A stretch of DNA of 14,566 bases from an uncultured cyanobacterium (GCA_947073895.1 CAMTNN010000018.1:1-14566); one strand, 5' to 3'. Counted from the stretch's first letter, positions 6,572-13,745 are shown. The notes: generated by a model from the letters alone, not told the origin. Program-made: numbers and translations.

Positions 6572-7801
6572 ATGTTTGAAGCTCTTGCCGGAAGTATTAT
6601 GGCAATGAAAGTTCATTTCAGCCAACTAAAACTGCCTTTTAATAAAAGACAGGATAGAGTTGTTGCGGAAACCATTTACCAAAACAATGTAAATAAGGTT
6701 GAAGTAACAGAAAAATATGAAAAAAGTAAAATGCCTGAATCAGGCTATATGACCGTTGCTGAATACGAAGCAAAATCAAGAGCTAAATCAAAAAAAGAAA
6801 TCATTGAAGAAGTAAAAGAACCTGAAATTCCAAAAGATTCCAATATGGTTTATGTTCCGCAAAAAACTTTTAAACTCGTAAAATATAACGACCCGATTGG
6901 AAGTCCGGAGTTAACACTTCCGCGCAAACTTAATTTTGACAGACAAATTAATGCACAGGGAATTATTTCAGGCGATAAAACAATGCTTGTCTATCCTGCA
7001 GTTTATTATTATGCGCAAACTGACTGTACTTCGTGTGATTTGTTTTTAATAAAATTAGACCCTTCTTTGAAAGATACAGAAAAAGCAATGAAAGCGAATA
7101 TTGTTCAAAGAGAAGAAAAGCCTTTGATATCAACATCTAAAGATATTGAAACAAAATTCATATTCAGAACCCTTACTCCAATTGATTTTTCGAGTGATAA
7201 CAAAAAGCTTGTTGTTAAAGAAAAAGTCGGACACCGTCATGATGGGATTTGGAAAACAGATTTGTGGGTATATGATTTTGAGAACAAAAAAGCAACCAAA
7301 CTACCTCAAATTAGAGAAGCAATTATTGATTACTGGGCTAACACAGGCGGAGTTGATTTTGAAGAAAACCGTTGGGATATTTACCCAATGGGATTTGATG
7401 CAAATAATGATAATCGAATCATCCTTTGTGCTTATGCTTACACCGGCGAAGTACCGAAGTTTTTGGGGACATGGAGTATTGATGTTGAGGGAGTAAACTC
7501 TAAGCTTGAAGATTTAACAGGGTCAAGCATTCCTGTTTCTGTAATAGGCTTCAGGCTGGCAGAAGATTCGGTTAAAGACTCTACTGAGCTTGAATTTGAA
7601 GCCCGTCAGGCAAAAGAGCGCGAAAAAGCAGAAGAAAAGAAAGCTAAAGAAGCAAAAAAATTTGATAAAGAACTAAAAGATTTAGAATACAAACGCAAAA
7701 TCCATCAAATGGATATGGAAACTCTGCTTAAAATCCAACAGCGCAAAAATGAGTTAAAGAATATTCAAAAACAACCCGACGGTTTAACAGGTGCACAATA
7801 A
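6572..7801 (+). CDS. Unknown protein with propeller-like centre and C-terminal coiled coil
   Basis: I do not recognise this 409-residue protein. It starts immediately after the regulator's stop codon, with GAGGGG (6557-6562) 9 nt upstream, so it belongs to the two-component operon. There is no signal peptide and no convincing membrane segment. Residues about 50-85 are charged and probably disordered. The centre (about 110-335) is beta-rich, with phrases such as DFSSDNKKLVVKEK followed by DLWVYDFENKKATKL, resembling the blade pattern of TolB/PD40-type propellers. Residues about 347-400 are a strongly charged coiled coil (EFEARQAKEREKAEEKKAKEAKK and onward). A CTSC pair occurs near residue 152. 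It may be an accessory or output protein of the system, which is inference from position only. Confidence 0.7.
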   Translation: MFEALAGSIMAMKVHFSQLKLPFNKRQDRVVAETIYQNNVNKVEVTEKYEKSKMPESGYMTVAEYEAKSRAKSKKEIIEEVKEPEIPKDSNMVYVPQKTFKLVKYNDPIGSPELTLPRKLNFDRQINAQGIISGDKTMLVYPAVYYYAQTDCTSCDLFLIKLDPSLKDTEKAMKANIVQREEKPLISTSKDIETKFIFRTLTPIDFSSDNKKLVVKEKVGHRHDGIWKTDLWVYDFENKKATKLPQIREAIIDYWANTGGVDFEENRWDIYPMGFDANNDNRIILCAYAYTGEVPKFLGTWSIDVEGVNSKLEDLTGSSIPVSVIGFRLAEDSVKDSTELEFEARQAKEREKAEEKKAKEAKKFDKELKDLEYKRKIHQMDMETLLKIQQRKNELKNIQKQPDGLTGAQ

Positions 7802-7868
7802 TAAAACTTCATAATATAGCAATTTTCTGTGAAAAAATGTTTTTATATATTAGAAAGGTGATGTGTAA

Positions 7869-8714
7869 GTGACTGTTATTTCTAATGGGAATTATTATGT
7901 ACCAAGAACCAAAGAAGACGCCGAAAAAGGATTCTGGATAGCGTCTGCTGCATCAGGTGCAATTATGTCAACATTACCACTGTTTTCAAAACCGTTCTTG
8001 AAACAAATGAAAGCAGAACACGCGAACAATCAACAGTACAAGGATGCTTTTATAAAATCCTTTAAAACATCAGGCTTACCTGAAGAAGGAGTAAATATAA
8101 TACATCAGGAATTTTCACCTGACGATTTGGCAAAATTGGGAACTGCTAGAGAAAAAGAGATTTTTCATAAAGATGTTAAAGCAGGGCTAAATGCATTCTA
8201 CGCGCCTGATGCAAAGGAAATCCATTTCAATTTAAACAAAGCTTCTATTTCAGCCTTTCACGAAGCAGGTCACGCATTAAACAACCTAAAGAGCACCTGG
8301 GGAAATCTGCTCCAAAAATTTAGAGGTCCAGGATATGCAATAGCAGGTTTAATGGGAACTGTGGCATTATTTTCCAGGCCGAAACCAAAAGAAAACGATA
8401 ACGGCCTAAGGGATTTTGTGCAAAACAATTGCGGGAAAATTGCATTTGCAGCAATGCTTCCAACAGTTGCAGAAGAAGCTCTTGCAAGTCACAAAGGAAT
8501 AAAACTCGCACGCGAAGGCGGACTTGGCGAAGCCGCAATAAAAAATCTTAAAAAATTCTATGGAAAAGCTCTTATGAGTTATGCCGGTTACGCAATAGCT
8601 ACAGGGCTTTCTGTCGGGTTAGCAAACAAAATTATGCAGCATTATACAAGACCGAAAGAAGTTAGTCCCCAACAAGAGTTTCCACAAGGCTATTATCCTT
8701 ATCAAAGATTTTAA
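7869..8714 (+). CDS. Putative membrane zinc metalloprotease with HEAGH motif
   Basis: This is a 281-residue protein of no family I can name. A zincin motif HEAGH sits at 131-135 inside ISAFHEAGHALNNL, and about 70 residues later comes AEEALASHKG (201-210), where Glu202 or Glu203 could be the third zinc ligand. Hydrophobic stretches lie at about 21-40, 154-168, 190-200 and 236-252, suggesting two to four membrane or membrane-associated helices. The tail is rich in Pro, Gln and Tyr. The start is GTG with AAAGGTGA (7854-7861) 7 nt upstream. It lies 67 nt after the previous gene with no visible terminator, so it may be read from that operon. Its last 53 bp overlap the convergent neighbour. Protease activity is inferred from the motif. 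Confidence 0.7.
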   Translation: MTVISNGNYYVPRTKEDAEKGFWIASAASGAIMSTLPLFSKPFLKQMKAEHANNQQYKDAFIKSFKTSGLPEEGVNIIHQEFSPDDLAKLGTAREKEIFHKDVKAGLNAFYAPDAKEIHFNLNKASISAFHEAGHALNNLKSTWGNLLQKFRGPGYAIAGLMGTVALFSRPKPKENDNGLRDFVQNNCGKIAFAAMLPTVAEEALASHKGIKLAREGGLGEAAIKNLKKFYGKALMSYAGYAIATGLSVGLANKIMQHYTRPKEVSPQQEFPQGYYPYQRF

Positions 8715-9621
8715 TTTCTGACCTTTGTCCGTCCTTATATTCCGGAATATAGATATTTTTTACATGATAATCAGAAGAATACAGAGTCTCTTTTTTCTTC
8801 ACACCATCTTCAAATTCACTGACAAGCATTGCAGAATCTTCTGTATCATCAGAATTATAATAAGTAAACCTTGTTAGGTCGACTCCGTCATAATTGAACG
8901 AAACATTTTTAACCATTTTGCCTTCATTATCATAGAAAATATGTTCTTCACGCAAATTCGTTCCATTTTCGACAACCTCTTTGCGGATTGAAATAACATT
9001 TTCATCTTTATCAGTCTTTTTGTATTTTATAGACTCATCCTCAGAATAATTCCAAATCTCTGTGTAAACAAGCTCCTTATCTTCATTATAATGTTTATGC
9101 AAGATTGGTAAATCATTATCATATTTCCATTTATCCGTCTCTGAATCCTGCTCAAGATTATTTTGACTCAAAATAGTTCCATCCGCTAATGATATTTCAA
9201 CAAAATTGAAATCATGTCGTTTTACGGCATTCTCTTCACCTTCCGGAGTCAAATCTACAACAAGAACAACTTTATCCTTTGTTGAGTTAAGATAATATAT
9301 TCCTCCGCAAGATTCATCAAGAAGTTTTTTTACTGTTTTTTGAACCTCATTTGGCAGTGTATTTAAATCAGCAATCGCTGAAAGCGGTAAGTTTTTATCA
9401 ACAGTATTATATAAATCCGTTTTCTTAGACGGTAGCTCTTGTTTTGGTTGCGGCGCAGTTTTTACGGGCTTACTCGGAACTGCAGCAGGTTTCTCCTCTT
9501 TTGGCGGAATAACCACTTCTGCTTCTTTTTCCTCGGGCCAGAAATAATAACCCAAGCCGGCAGCTAAAACTAAAACTAAAACTAAAACTAAAGAAATTCC
9601 AAACACTGTTTTTTTGTTCAT
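8662..9621 (-). CDS. Membrane-anchored protein of unknown function
   Basis: This is a 319-residue protein I do not recognise. It has a short cytoplasmic MNKKT start, one transmembrane anchor at about 6-28 built of Leu-Val repeats, and a Pro/Lys/Glu-rich linker at about 30-65. The large extracytoplasmic part is beta-rich and holds repeating pieces such as KYKKTDKDENVIS, EEHIFYDNEGKMVKN and DGQRSEIKIFDKDNSL, loosely like the strand-turn repeats of YwqK/MORN-like proteins. I place the start at 9621 because GAGG (9631-9634) precedes it and the TATAAT promoter would begin transcription near 9634, downstream of the in-frame ATG at 9642. The gene ends 53 bp inside the convergent zincin gene. Confidence 0.75.
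   Translation of the reverse strand: MNKKTVFGISLVLVLVLVLAAGLGYYFWPEEKEAEVVIPPKEEKPAAVPSKPVKTAPQPKQELPSKKTDLYNTVDKNLPLSAIADLNTLPNEVQKTVKKLLDESCGGIYYLNSTKDKVVLVVDLTPEGEENAVKRHDFNFVEISLADGTILSQNNLEQDSETDKWKYDNDLPILHKHYNEDKELVYTEIWNYSEDESIKYKKTDKDENVISIRKEVVENGTNLREEHIFYDNEGKMVKNVSFNYDGVDLTRFTYYNSDDTEDSAMLVSEFEDGVKKKETLYSSDYHVKNIYIPEYKDGQRSEIKIFDKDNSLVETLVGD
9564..9593. repeat. Hexanucleotide tandem repeat (ctaaaa, five units)
   Basis: Four perfect ctaaaa units and a fifth ending in g lie inside the anchor-coding part of the 8662-9621 gene. On the coding strand they encode alternating Leu and Val in the transmembrane helix. Gain or loss of units would keep the frame but change anchor length by two residues. 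Confidence 0.85.
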
Positions 9622-9640
9622 AATAATTAACCTCGATTTC

Positions 9641-9669
9641 ATTATAGAATTTTTTTATATTTATAGCAA
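9641..9669 (-). promoter_or_regulatory. Promoter of the membrane-anchored protein gene
   Basis: On the minus strand TTGCTA (9664-9669), a 17-nt spacer and a perfect TATAAT (9641-9646) predict a start near 9634. The leader is then about 13 nt and contains GAGG, which supports the ATG at 9621. Confidence 0.7.
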
Positions 9670-9681
9670 TCTTTTTTATGA

Positions 9682-9687
9682 TAGAAT
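9682..9687 (+). promoter_or_regulatory. -10 element of the nanE operon, predicted leaderless
   Basis: TAGAAT ends 6 nt before the nanE ATG and there is no Shine-Dalgarno, so the message would start at or near the A of ATG. The -35 is weak (TTTATA near 9660, 16-nt spacer). TATGAT at 9677-9682 is an alternative -10 and would leave only about 5 nt of leader. The region overlaps the opposing promoter at 9641-9669. Confidence 0.5.
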
Positions 9688-9693
9688 TTTGTT

Positions 9694-10368
9694 ATGGCTA
9701 TCATTAATGATTTGAAGGGAAAAATTATTGTTTCATCACAGGCAATGCCTGATGAACCGTTTTACGAAGAAACTTGCATGAAAGCTATGATGCAGTCTGT
9801 TGTTAACGGCGGAGCAGGCGGGCTTCGGGTTGCAGGAGCAAGGGATGTAAGAAACGCAAAAGAATTCGGACTTCCTGTAATCGGATTAACTAAACCCGAT
9901 AAACTTCCTGATAACTGGAGAAGCGTAGTTTATATTACACCAACGCTTAAAGAAGTCAGAGAACTTATTGAAGCAGGTGCTGACATTATTGCATTTGACG
10001 GTACAACAAGACCGCGCCCTAACTGCTCTTTAGAAGATATTATTAAAGAGATAAAATCTGCAGGCAGACTCTCAATGGCAGATATTTCTACTCTTGAAGA
10101 AGGGATAAATGCAGAAAAATTGGGAGCGGATATTATTTCAACAACCTTAGCAGGATATACTGACGAATCAGGAATTGCAAGCGATACACCTGATTTTGAA
10201 TTATTGGAAAAACTTGTTAAATCAGTAAATAAACCCGTTATCCTTGAAGGAAGAATCTGGACACCTGAGGACGTAAAAAAAGGGTTTGAATTAGGCGCAC
10301 ACTGTGTTGTCATAGGTTCAGCCATAACAAGACCGCAATTGATTGTAAAAAGATTTTTGGGAGCATAG
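9694..10368 (+). CDS. nanE: N-acetylmannosamine-6-phosphate 2-epimerase
   Basis: This 224-residue TIM-barrel enzyme interconverts ManNAc-6-P and GlcNAc-6-P in the cytoplasm, a step of sialic acid and ManNAc use. The family pattern is followed along its whole length: KIIVSSQAMPDEP at 10-22, VIGLTKPD with probable catalytic Lys67, ITPTLKEV, DGTTRPRP, LSMADISTLEEG with Asp130, ISTTLAGYT, and VILEGRIWTPEDV with probable catalytic Glu185, followed by GSAITRPQLIVKRF at the C-terminus. The length is typical. It is the first gene of a three-gene run: the ROK kinase begins one nt after its stop. No lyase or sialic acid transporter is adjacent, so the source of ManNAc-6-P may be the neighbouring kinase. 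Confidence 0.93.
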   Translation: MAIINDLKGKIIVSSQAMPDEPFYEETCMKAMMQSVVNGGAGGLRVAGARDVRNAKEFGLPVIGLTKPDKLPDNWRSVVYITPTLKEVRELIEAGADIIAFDGTTRPRPNCSLEDIIKEIKSAGRLSMADISTLEEGINAEKLGADIISTTLAGYTDESGIASDTPDFELLEKLVKSVNKPVILEGRIWTPEDVKKGFELGAHCVVIGSAITRPQLIVKRFLGA

Positions 10369-10369
10369 A

Positions 10370-11245
10370 ATGAAAAAGGCATTAGCATTTGATATTGGCG
10401 GAACAAAAATATATTCGACTATTATTAATGAAAACGGAGAAATCATAGGCGAGATTGATAAATTTTCAACCCCAAAATCCTTAGACGAAATAAAAAAAGT
10501 TTTACAGGAACAAATCCAAAAACACGAAAACGAAGTTGATATTATAGCAATCGCAACAGCCGGAGCTGTTAATAACCAAAACACTGCTGTTATCGGCTCA
10601 ACCGGAAATCTTCCTCAAGGCTATAACACAATCGATTTTCAATCACTCAGCTCAAAGCGCGTATTTTTGGAAAACGATGCTAACGCTGCAGCATGGGCAG
10701 AATACAAAATCGGAGCTTCAAAAAACACATCCGTATCAGTTCTTCTAACTCTCGGAACAGGAGTCGGCGGCGGAATCATTATTAATAATAACTTACTTAA
10801 AGGAAAATCAGGTGCAGCTGGTGAAATGCACTTTAAAATGTATCCCGATAAACGCAGAAAATGCACCTGCGGAGGATGGGATTGTTTTGAAATCTACGCC
10901 TCAGGTACAGCCCTCAAGATTGATGCAGAAGAAATGCTAAACGATAAAAATGTTACAACCTATGATGTTATAGAAGGCGTAAAAAACGGCAATACTAAAA
11001 TGATTGAAGTATTAAAGCGTTGGCAAAATGATATTACAACCGGCATTAAAGGTTTAGCTGATATTTTCGATCCTGATTGTGTTGTACTTTCAGGCTCAAT
11101 GGCTCAATTTGTTGATGTAAAAAAAGTAGAAGAAGAGGTTAATTCAGACATCGTCACTCCGCCAACTTCAATCAGACTTGCAACAGCCGGGAATTATGCG
11201 GGAATGATAGGTGTAGCGCTCTTAGCAATGGAGAGAGGCTCGTAA
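10370..11245 (+). CDS. ROK-family sugar kinase, likely N-acetylmannosamine kinase
   Basis: This 291-residue ROK kinase has the phosphate-binding motif DIGGTK (8-13), the catalytic Asp103 in ENDANAAAWAE and LGTGVGGGII (128-137). The ROK zinc site is formed by His154 in GEMHF and Cys165, Cys167 and Cys172 in CTCGGWDC. ROK enzymes phosphorylate hexoses or N-acetylhexosamines with ATP. Being one nt after nanE, with GGGAG (10359-10363) in nanE's last codons, the natural substrate guess is ManNAc (NanK role), giving the substrate of the epimerase. Sequence alone does not exclude glucose or GlcNAc. The next small gene overlaps its stop by one base. Confidence 0.88.
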   Translation: MKKALAFDIGGTKIYSTIINENGEIIGEIDKFSTPKSLDEIKKVLQEQIQKHENEVDIIAIATAGAVNNQNTAVIGSTGNLPQGYNTIDFQSLSSKRVFLENDANAAAWAEYKIGASKNTSVSVLLTLGTGVGGGIIINNNLLKGKSGAAGEMHFKMYPDKRRKCTCGGWDCFEIYASGTALKIDAEEMLNDKNVTTYDVIEGVKNGNTKMIEVLKRWQNDITTGIKGLADIFDPDCVVLSGSMAQFVDVKKVEEEVNSDIVTPPTSIRLATAGNYAGMIGVALLAMERGS

Positions 11246-11460
11246 TGGGAAAAGCTAAGCGCAGAAGTCTAAAACAGGGAATTCATGACCGTTTCCAATA
11301 TATGACACGTGAGTCGGCTCTCGATTTTGTTATCAAAAATATCGATAACAAAAACGAAGTCATTGACACAGTAACTCTGTTCAATTTTTCAGCAGAAGAA
11401 ATGCTTGAAGCGGGAGCAGAGTATGAAGATGTTATGGCTTTTGGCGGATTAGTCAGCTAA
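11245..11460 (+). CDS. Small unknown protein, 71 residues
   Basis: I do not recognise this protein. Its ATG shares a base with the kinase stop (TAATG), and AGAGG (11234-11238) lies 6 nt upstream, so it is probably translated with the nanE-kinase pair. The N-terminus is basic (MGKAKRRSLKQ) and the rest acidic and helical (SAEEMLEAGAEYEDVMAF). It has no membrane segment or Cys. Its stop overlaps the stop of the convergent gene by 4 bp. The tight coupling is the best reason to believe it is real. Confidence 0.7.
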   Translation: MGKAKRRSLKQGIHDRFQYMTRESALDFVIKNIDNKNEVIDTVTLFNFSAEEMLEAGAEYEDVMAFGGLVS

Positions 11461-12179
11461 AAAGTTACTCTTGCACTCACTCCGACAAACGGATTTCTTA
11501 CAGAACCATACATAGAAACTGCAGCATTATCCTTTTTATATTTCACATACACATTTGTGTCTTCTTTAAATACGGAAACGCCCGCTCCGACACTTTGTTT
11601 ATCCTTCAAATGTTTTGTATAAGCGCTCATCACACCAGGGTTATAATCATTCAAATAAATACTTGTAGAAGCACCGTTAACAACATCCGAATAATTAAGT
11701 GCAATTCTTCCTTCTTGTTGCGCCGGTTTATACTGAACAGCACCATCAAAGTGCACACCGCCATATTGTTTAGAAATATTCAAACCGACATTCCCGATAA
11801 AATCGACATTAGCACCGATACTCAAAGCCGGATTCAAATCCTTGGTAACACTAACATTACCTAAATTAACATCATAGCGAACATCGTCAAAAAAGTCTTC
11901 AACTTTATTAATCGTAGTATTTATAAACTCATATCGAGTATAAGCCTTATTGTGCACCTCCTGAGTTATCTCCGTTTGTTCCGCCGCTTTTTCGGAACCG
12001 CTTTTAGGAGGCTTATAAAAAGCCCTATCGACAAGAGTAATAGCAGTATTAAATCCGTTACCCTCTTTAGTAACATAAGGCGCTTCCTGCACAAGACGCT
12101 CACCCTCAGTAGGTGTAGTCTTGTTATCTTTTATTATTTGAGCAAATGCTTTAAAATATTCCTTGTCTCTATCCGGCAT
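11457..12179 (-). CDS. Beta-rich, barrel-like protein lacking a signal peptide
   Basis: This is a 240-residue protein of unknown family. Residues 1-100 are hydrophilic and helical or disordered. Residues about 101-240 are alternating-pattern beta strands separated by turns (VSVTKDL, LSIGANVDFIG, VGLNISKQYG, VHFDGAVQYK, TSIYLNDY, VGAGVSVFK, TNVYVKYKK, AAVSMYGSV), ending in FVGVSARVTF. A terminal Phe after alternating hydrophobic residues is the classic outer-membrane barrel signature. However, there is no export signal, and an in-frame TAG lies 12 nt before the ATG, so no upstream extension is possible. The ribosome site is weak (GAGAAG). It could be a phage- or toxin-like secreted protein, a barrel delivered another way, or a non-barrel beta protein. 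Confidence 0.7.
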   Translation of the reverse strand: MPDRDKEYFKAFAQIIKDNKTTPTEGERLVQEAPYVTKEGNGFNTAITLVDRAFYKPPKSGSEKAAEQTEITQEVHNKAYTRYEFINTTINKVEDFFDDVRYDVNLGNVSVTKDLNPALSIGANVDFIGNVGLNISKQYGGVHFDGAVQYKPAQQEGRIALNYSDVVNGASTSIYLNDYNPGVMSAYTKHLKDKQSVGAGVSVFKEDTNVYVKYKKDNAAVSMYGSVRNPFVGVSARVTF

Positions 12180-12198
12180 TATTCTTCTCTAAACAAAA

Positions 12199-12223
12199 AT
12201 ATCCTTAAATATATAAAGGATAT
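12199..12223. repeat. Inverted repeat, weak terminator or operator
   Basis: The 8-bp perfect stem atatcctt/aaggatat (12199-12206 with 12216-12223) has a 9-nt loop and lies 40 nt downstream of the 12264-13745 gene on the minus strand. A T5 tract follows on that strand, so it may be a weak intrinsic terminator. A TATATT -10-like hexamer for the next gene falls within it, so an operator role is also possible. Confidence 0.45.
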
Positions 12224-12263
12224 CTTGAAATAGAAATTGCTTTTTTATTAAGAAGTGTGAAAA

Positions 12264-13745
12264 CTATTTAACCGCCAGATCATTGCAAACCAAAAACGCA
12301 ATATAATCTAAATCCGAAGTTTTTTTCCAATAATGCATAATTTTTGTACGAACAAATTTAATATCCTTTACAGAACCACCTCTTTGAATAATTTTTACAA
12401 AAATTTCTCTTAAATCAAAGATAGATAAAGTATCATAACATTCCTCTCTTTCTGTACCGCTAAGACTACCCGCAAATATTTCTCGAAGCAAATATGCATC
12501 TTCAATAGTAAATATCTCATCAATATAACAAAAAGCAACATAATTAAGAATATATTTAATAAACTCATCTCTTGTTAAATACCATTCTCTATCTAAATCT
12601 TTGCAAAAATCTTCTGCAACCCAATAATAGGTTCTCTCTTCAACTGCACATTCAATTTTGTTATCTGGAAGCATAATATTATTAATCTTCGCATCGTTTT
12701 CAAAAATTATAAATTTATTAGTATAAAAATCAAAATGAAGAACTTCTCTACCTCTTACATCAATTGAAATCCCATTATCCATTCGAGAATCATCTAAAAC
12801 TCTAACAGACGGTAAAACCCATCCAATTTTATCAATTAAATCCAAACGAAAATCACTAATAGAAGGAATAAGATTATTTTCTTTGTCAGGATCAAAATAT
12901 GAAAAAAGTGGCAATGCGAATCTAATGCATAAAATATCAACCCCTAACCTTTCATATAAACGATTATTACTAAATTTTTCTAATATATCAATTTTCTTTT
13001 TAACCCTAAAGTTTTCAAATACACACCATCCCAAAATTGCAAAAAAAGCAATATAAAAGGCAACAACTAATATAATTCTATATTTAAAAACAAACAAAGA
13101 CACAGACGGCAAGAAAAACATCAACATTATAAACTGCATTAATGTTATAACCCATAACTTAATAGACATACTGAAAGAAATTACACGCTCTGCTTGTTCT
13201 TTTAACCTTCCTGTTGATAGAATATTATGCATAAATTTAAACTTAGTAAAAAAATGTACCTTTGAATCCATATCATATTTCCACTCAGATAAATCAAGCT
13301 GCACCAGATTTTGAAATTCATCAATTATATAATCCAATAGATTTTGAACCAATTCAAACTCGGTAATATTCTCCGTAGAAGTATTGTACCACTTATAAAT
13401 AGTTTTTCGAATCAAAGTTTCATAAATTTTATCTCTGCGATTTTCAGACAAATCCTCTCCACTCATATAAAAAACACTGCCTGTTATATGCACCAAAAGG
13501 ATTGTCATAACAACATTAAACTCAATTGCTAAGTCAGGTGAACGCAATAACTCCTTATTTTCTTTATGAAACATATAAAATGCAAAAGAATAATATTTAT
13601 ATATTATCTTATTAATAACGTTTTTATCGTTTAAGGTAAACTCATAATGCTCAATATCAAACCAATTATTAAACCAAAAATAAAAATCTGAGCAAAATTT
13701 TTGTGAATAAGAATTGACTTCTTTATTAAATTTAGGAATTAGCAT
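12264..13745 (-). CDS. Two-TM protein with FlhA/SctV (FHIPEP) cytosolic-domain-like C-terminus
   Basis: In this 493-residue protein, residues 1-190 are helical, aromatic-rich and unrecognised. Two transmembrane helices lie at about 196-220 and 222-243. Residues about 265-488 follow the order of the FlhA_C/SctV_C domain: a strand pattern LCIRFALPLFSYFD, then LIPSISDFRLDLIDKIGWVL leading into PSVRVLDD (compare the family's 'IR..L...LG..vP.iRirD'), then ISIDVRGREV ('I.IKGvEV'), a YYWV patch ('a.WI'), a helical ILNYVAFCYIDEIFT region with a LLREIF segment, and finally IFVKIIQRGGSVKDI ('VL..LL.E.vsIRDl'). Real FlhA is about 690 residues with eight TM helices; the channel domain is replaced here. 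No flagellar or injectisome gene is nearby. The start ATG has TATAAT 6 nt upstream and no Shine-Dalgarno. The homology is judged by eye. Confidence 0.6.
   Translation of the reverse strand: MLIPKFNKEVNSYSQKFCSDFYFWFNNWFDIEHYEFTLNDKNVINKIIYKYYSFAFYMFHKENKELLRSPDLAIEFNVVMTILLVHITGSVFYMSGEDLSENRRDKIYETLIRKTIYKWYNTSTENITEFELVQNLLDYIIDEFQNLVQLDLSEWKYDMDSKVHFFTKFKFMHNILSTGRLKEQAERVISFSMSIKLWVITLMQFIMLMFFLPSVSLFVFKYRIILVVAFYIAFFAILGWCVFENFRVKKKIDILEKFSNNRLYERLGVDILCIRFALPLFSYFDPDKENNLIPSISDFRLDLIDKIGWVLPSVRVLDDSRMDNGISIDVRGREVLHFDFYTNKFIIFENDAKINNIMLPDNKIECAVEERTYYWVAEDFCKDLDREWYLTRDEFIKYILNYVAFCYIDEIFTIEDAYLLREIFAGSLSGTEREECYDTLSIFDLREIFVKIIQRGGSVKDIKFVRTKIMHYWKKTSDLDYIAFLVCNDLAVK

Noticed and set aside
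7802..7868. Separate promoter before the zincin gene
   Set aside because: The best -10-like hexamer (7846-7851) would start transcription inside the Shine-Dalgarno, and no good -35 is present.
9564..9593. CRISPR-like or phase-variable frame-shifting repeat
   Set aside because: Units are adjacent 6-mers without spacers, and their length is a multiple of three, so no on/off frame switching is possible.
9930..10406. 158-codon open frame antisense to nanE
   Set aside because: It mirrors a strongly conserved enzyme gene, has no ribosome site or recognisable product, and is explained by codon composition of the opposite strand.
12264..13745. Complete flagellar or type III export apparatus
   Set aside because: Only a domain resembling the FlhA cytosolic part is present; the eight-helix gate and all companion genes are missing from the window.
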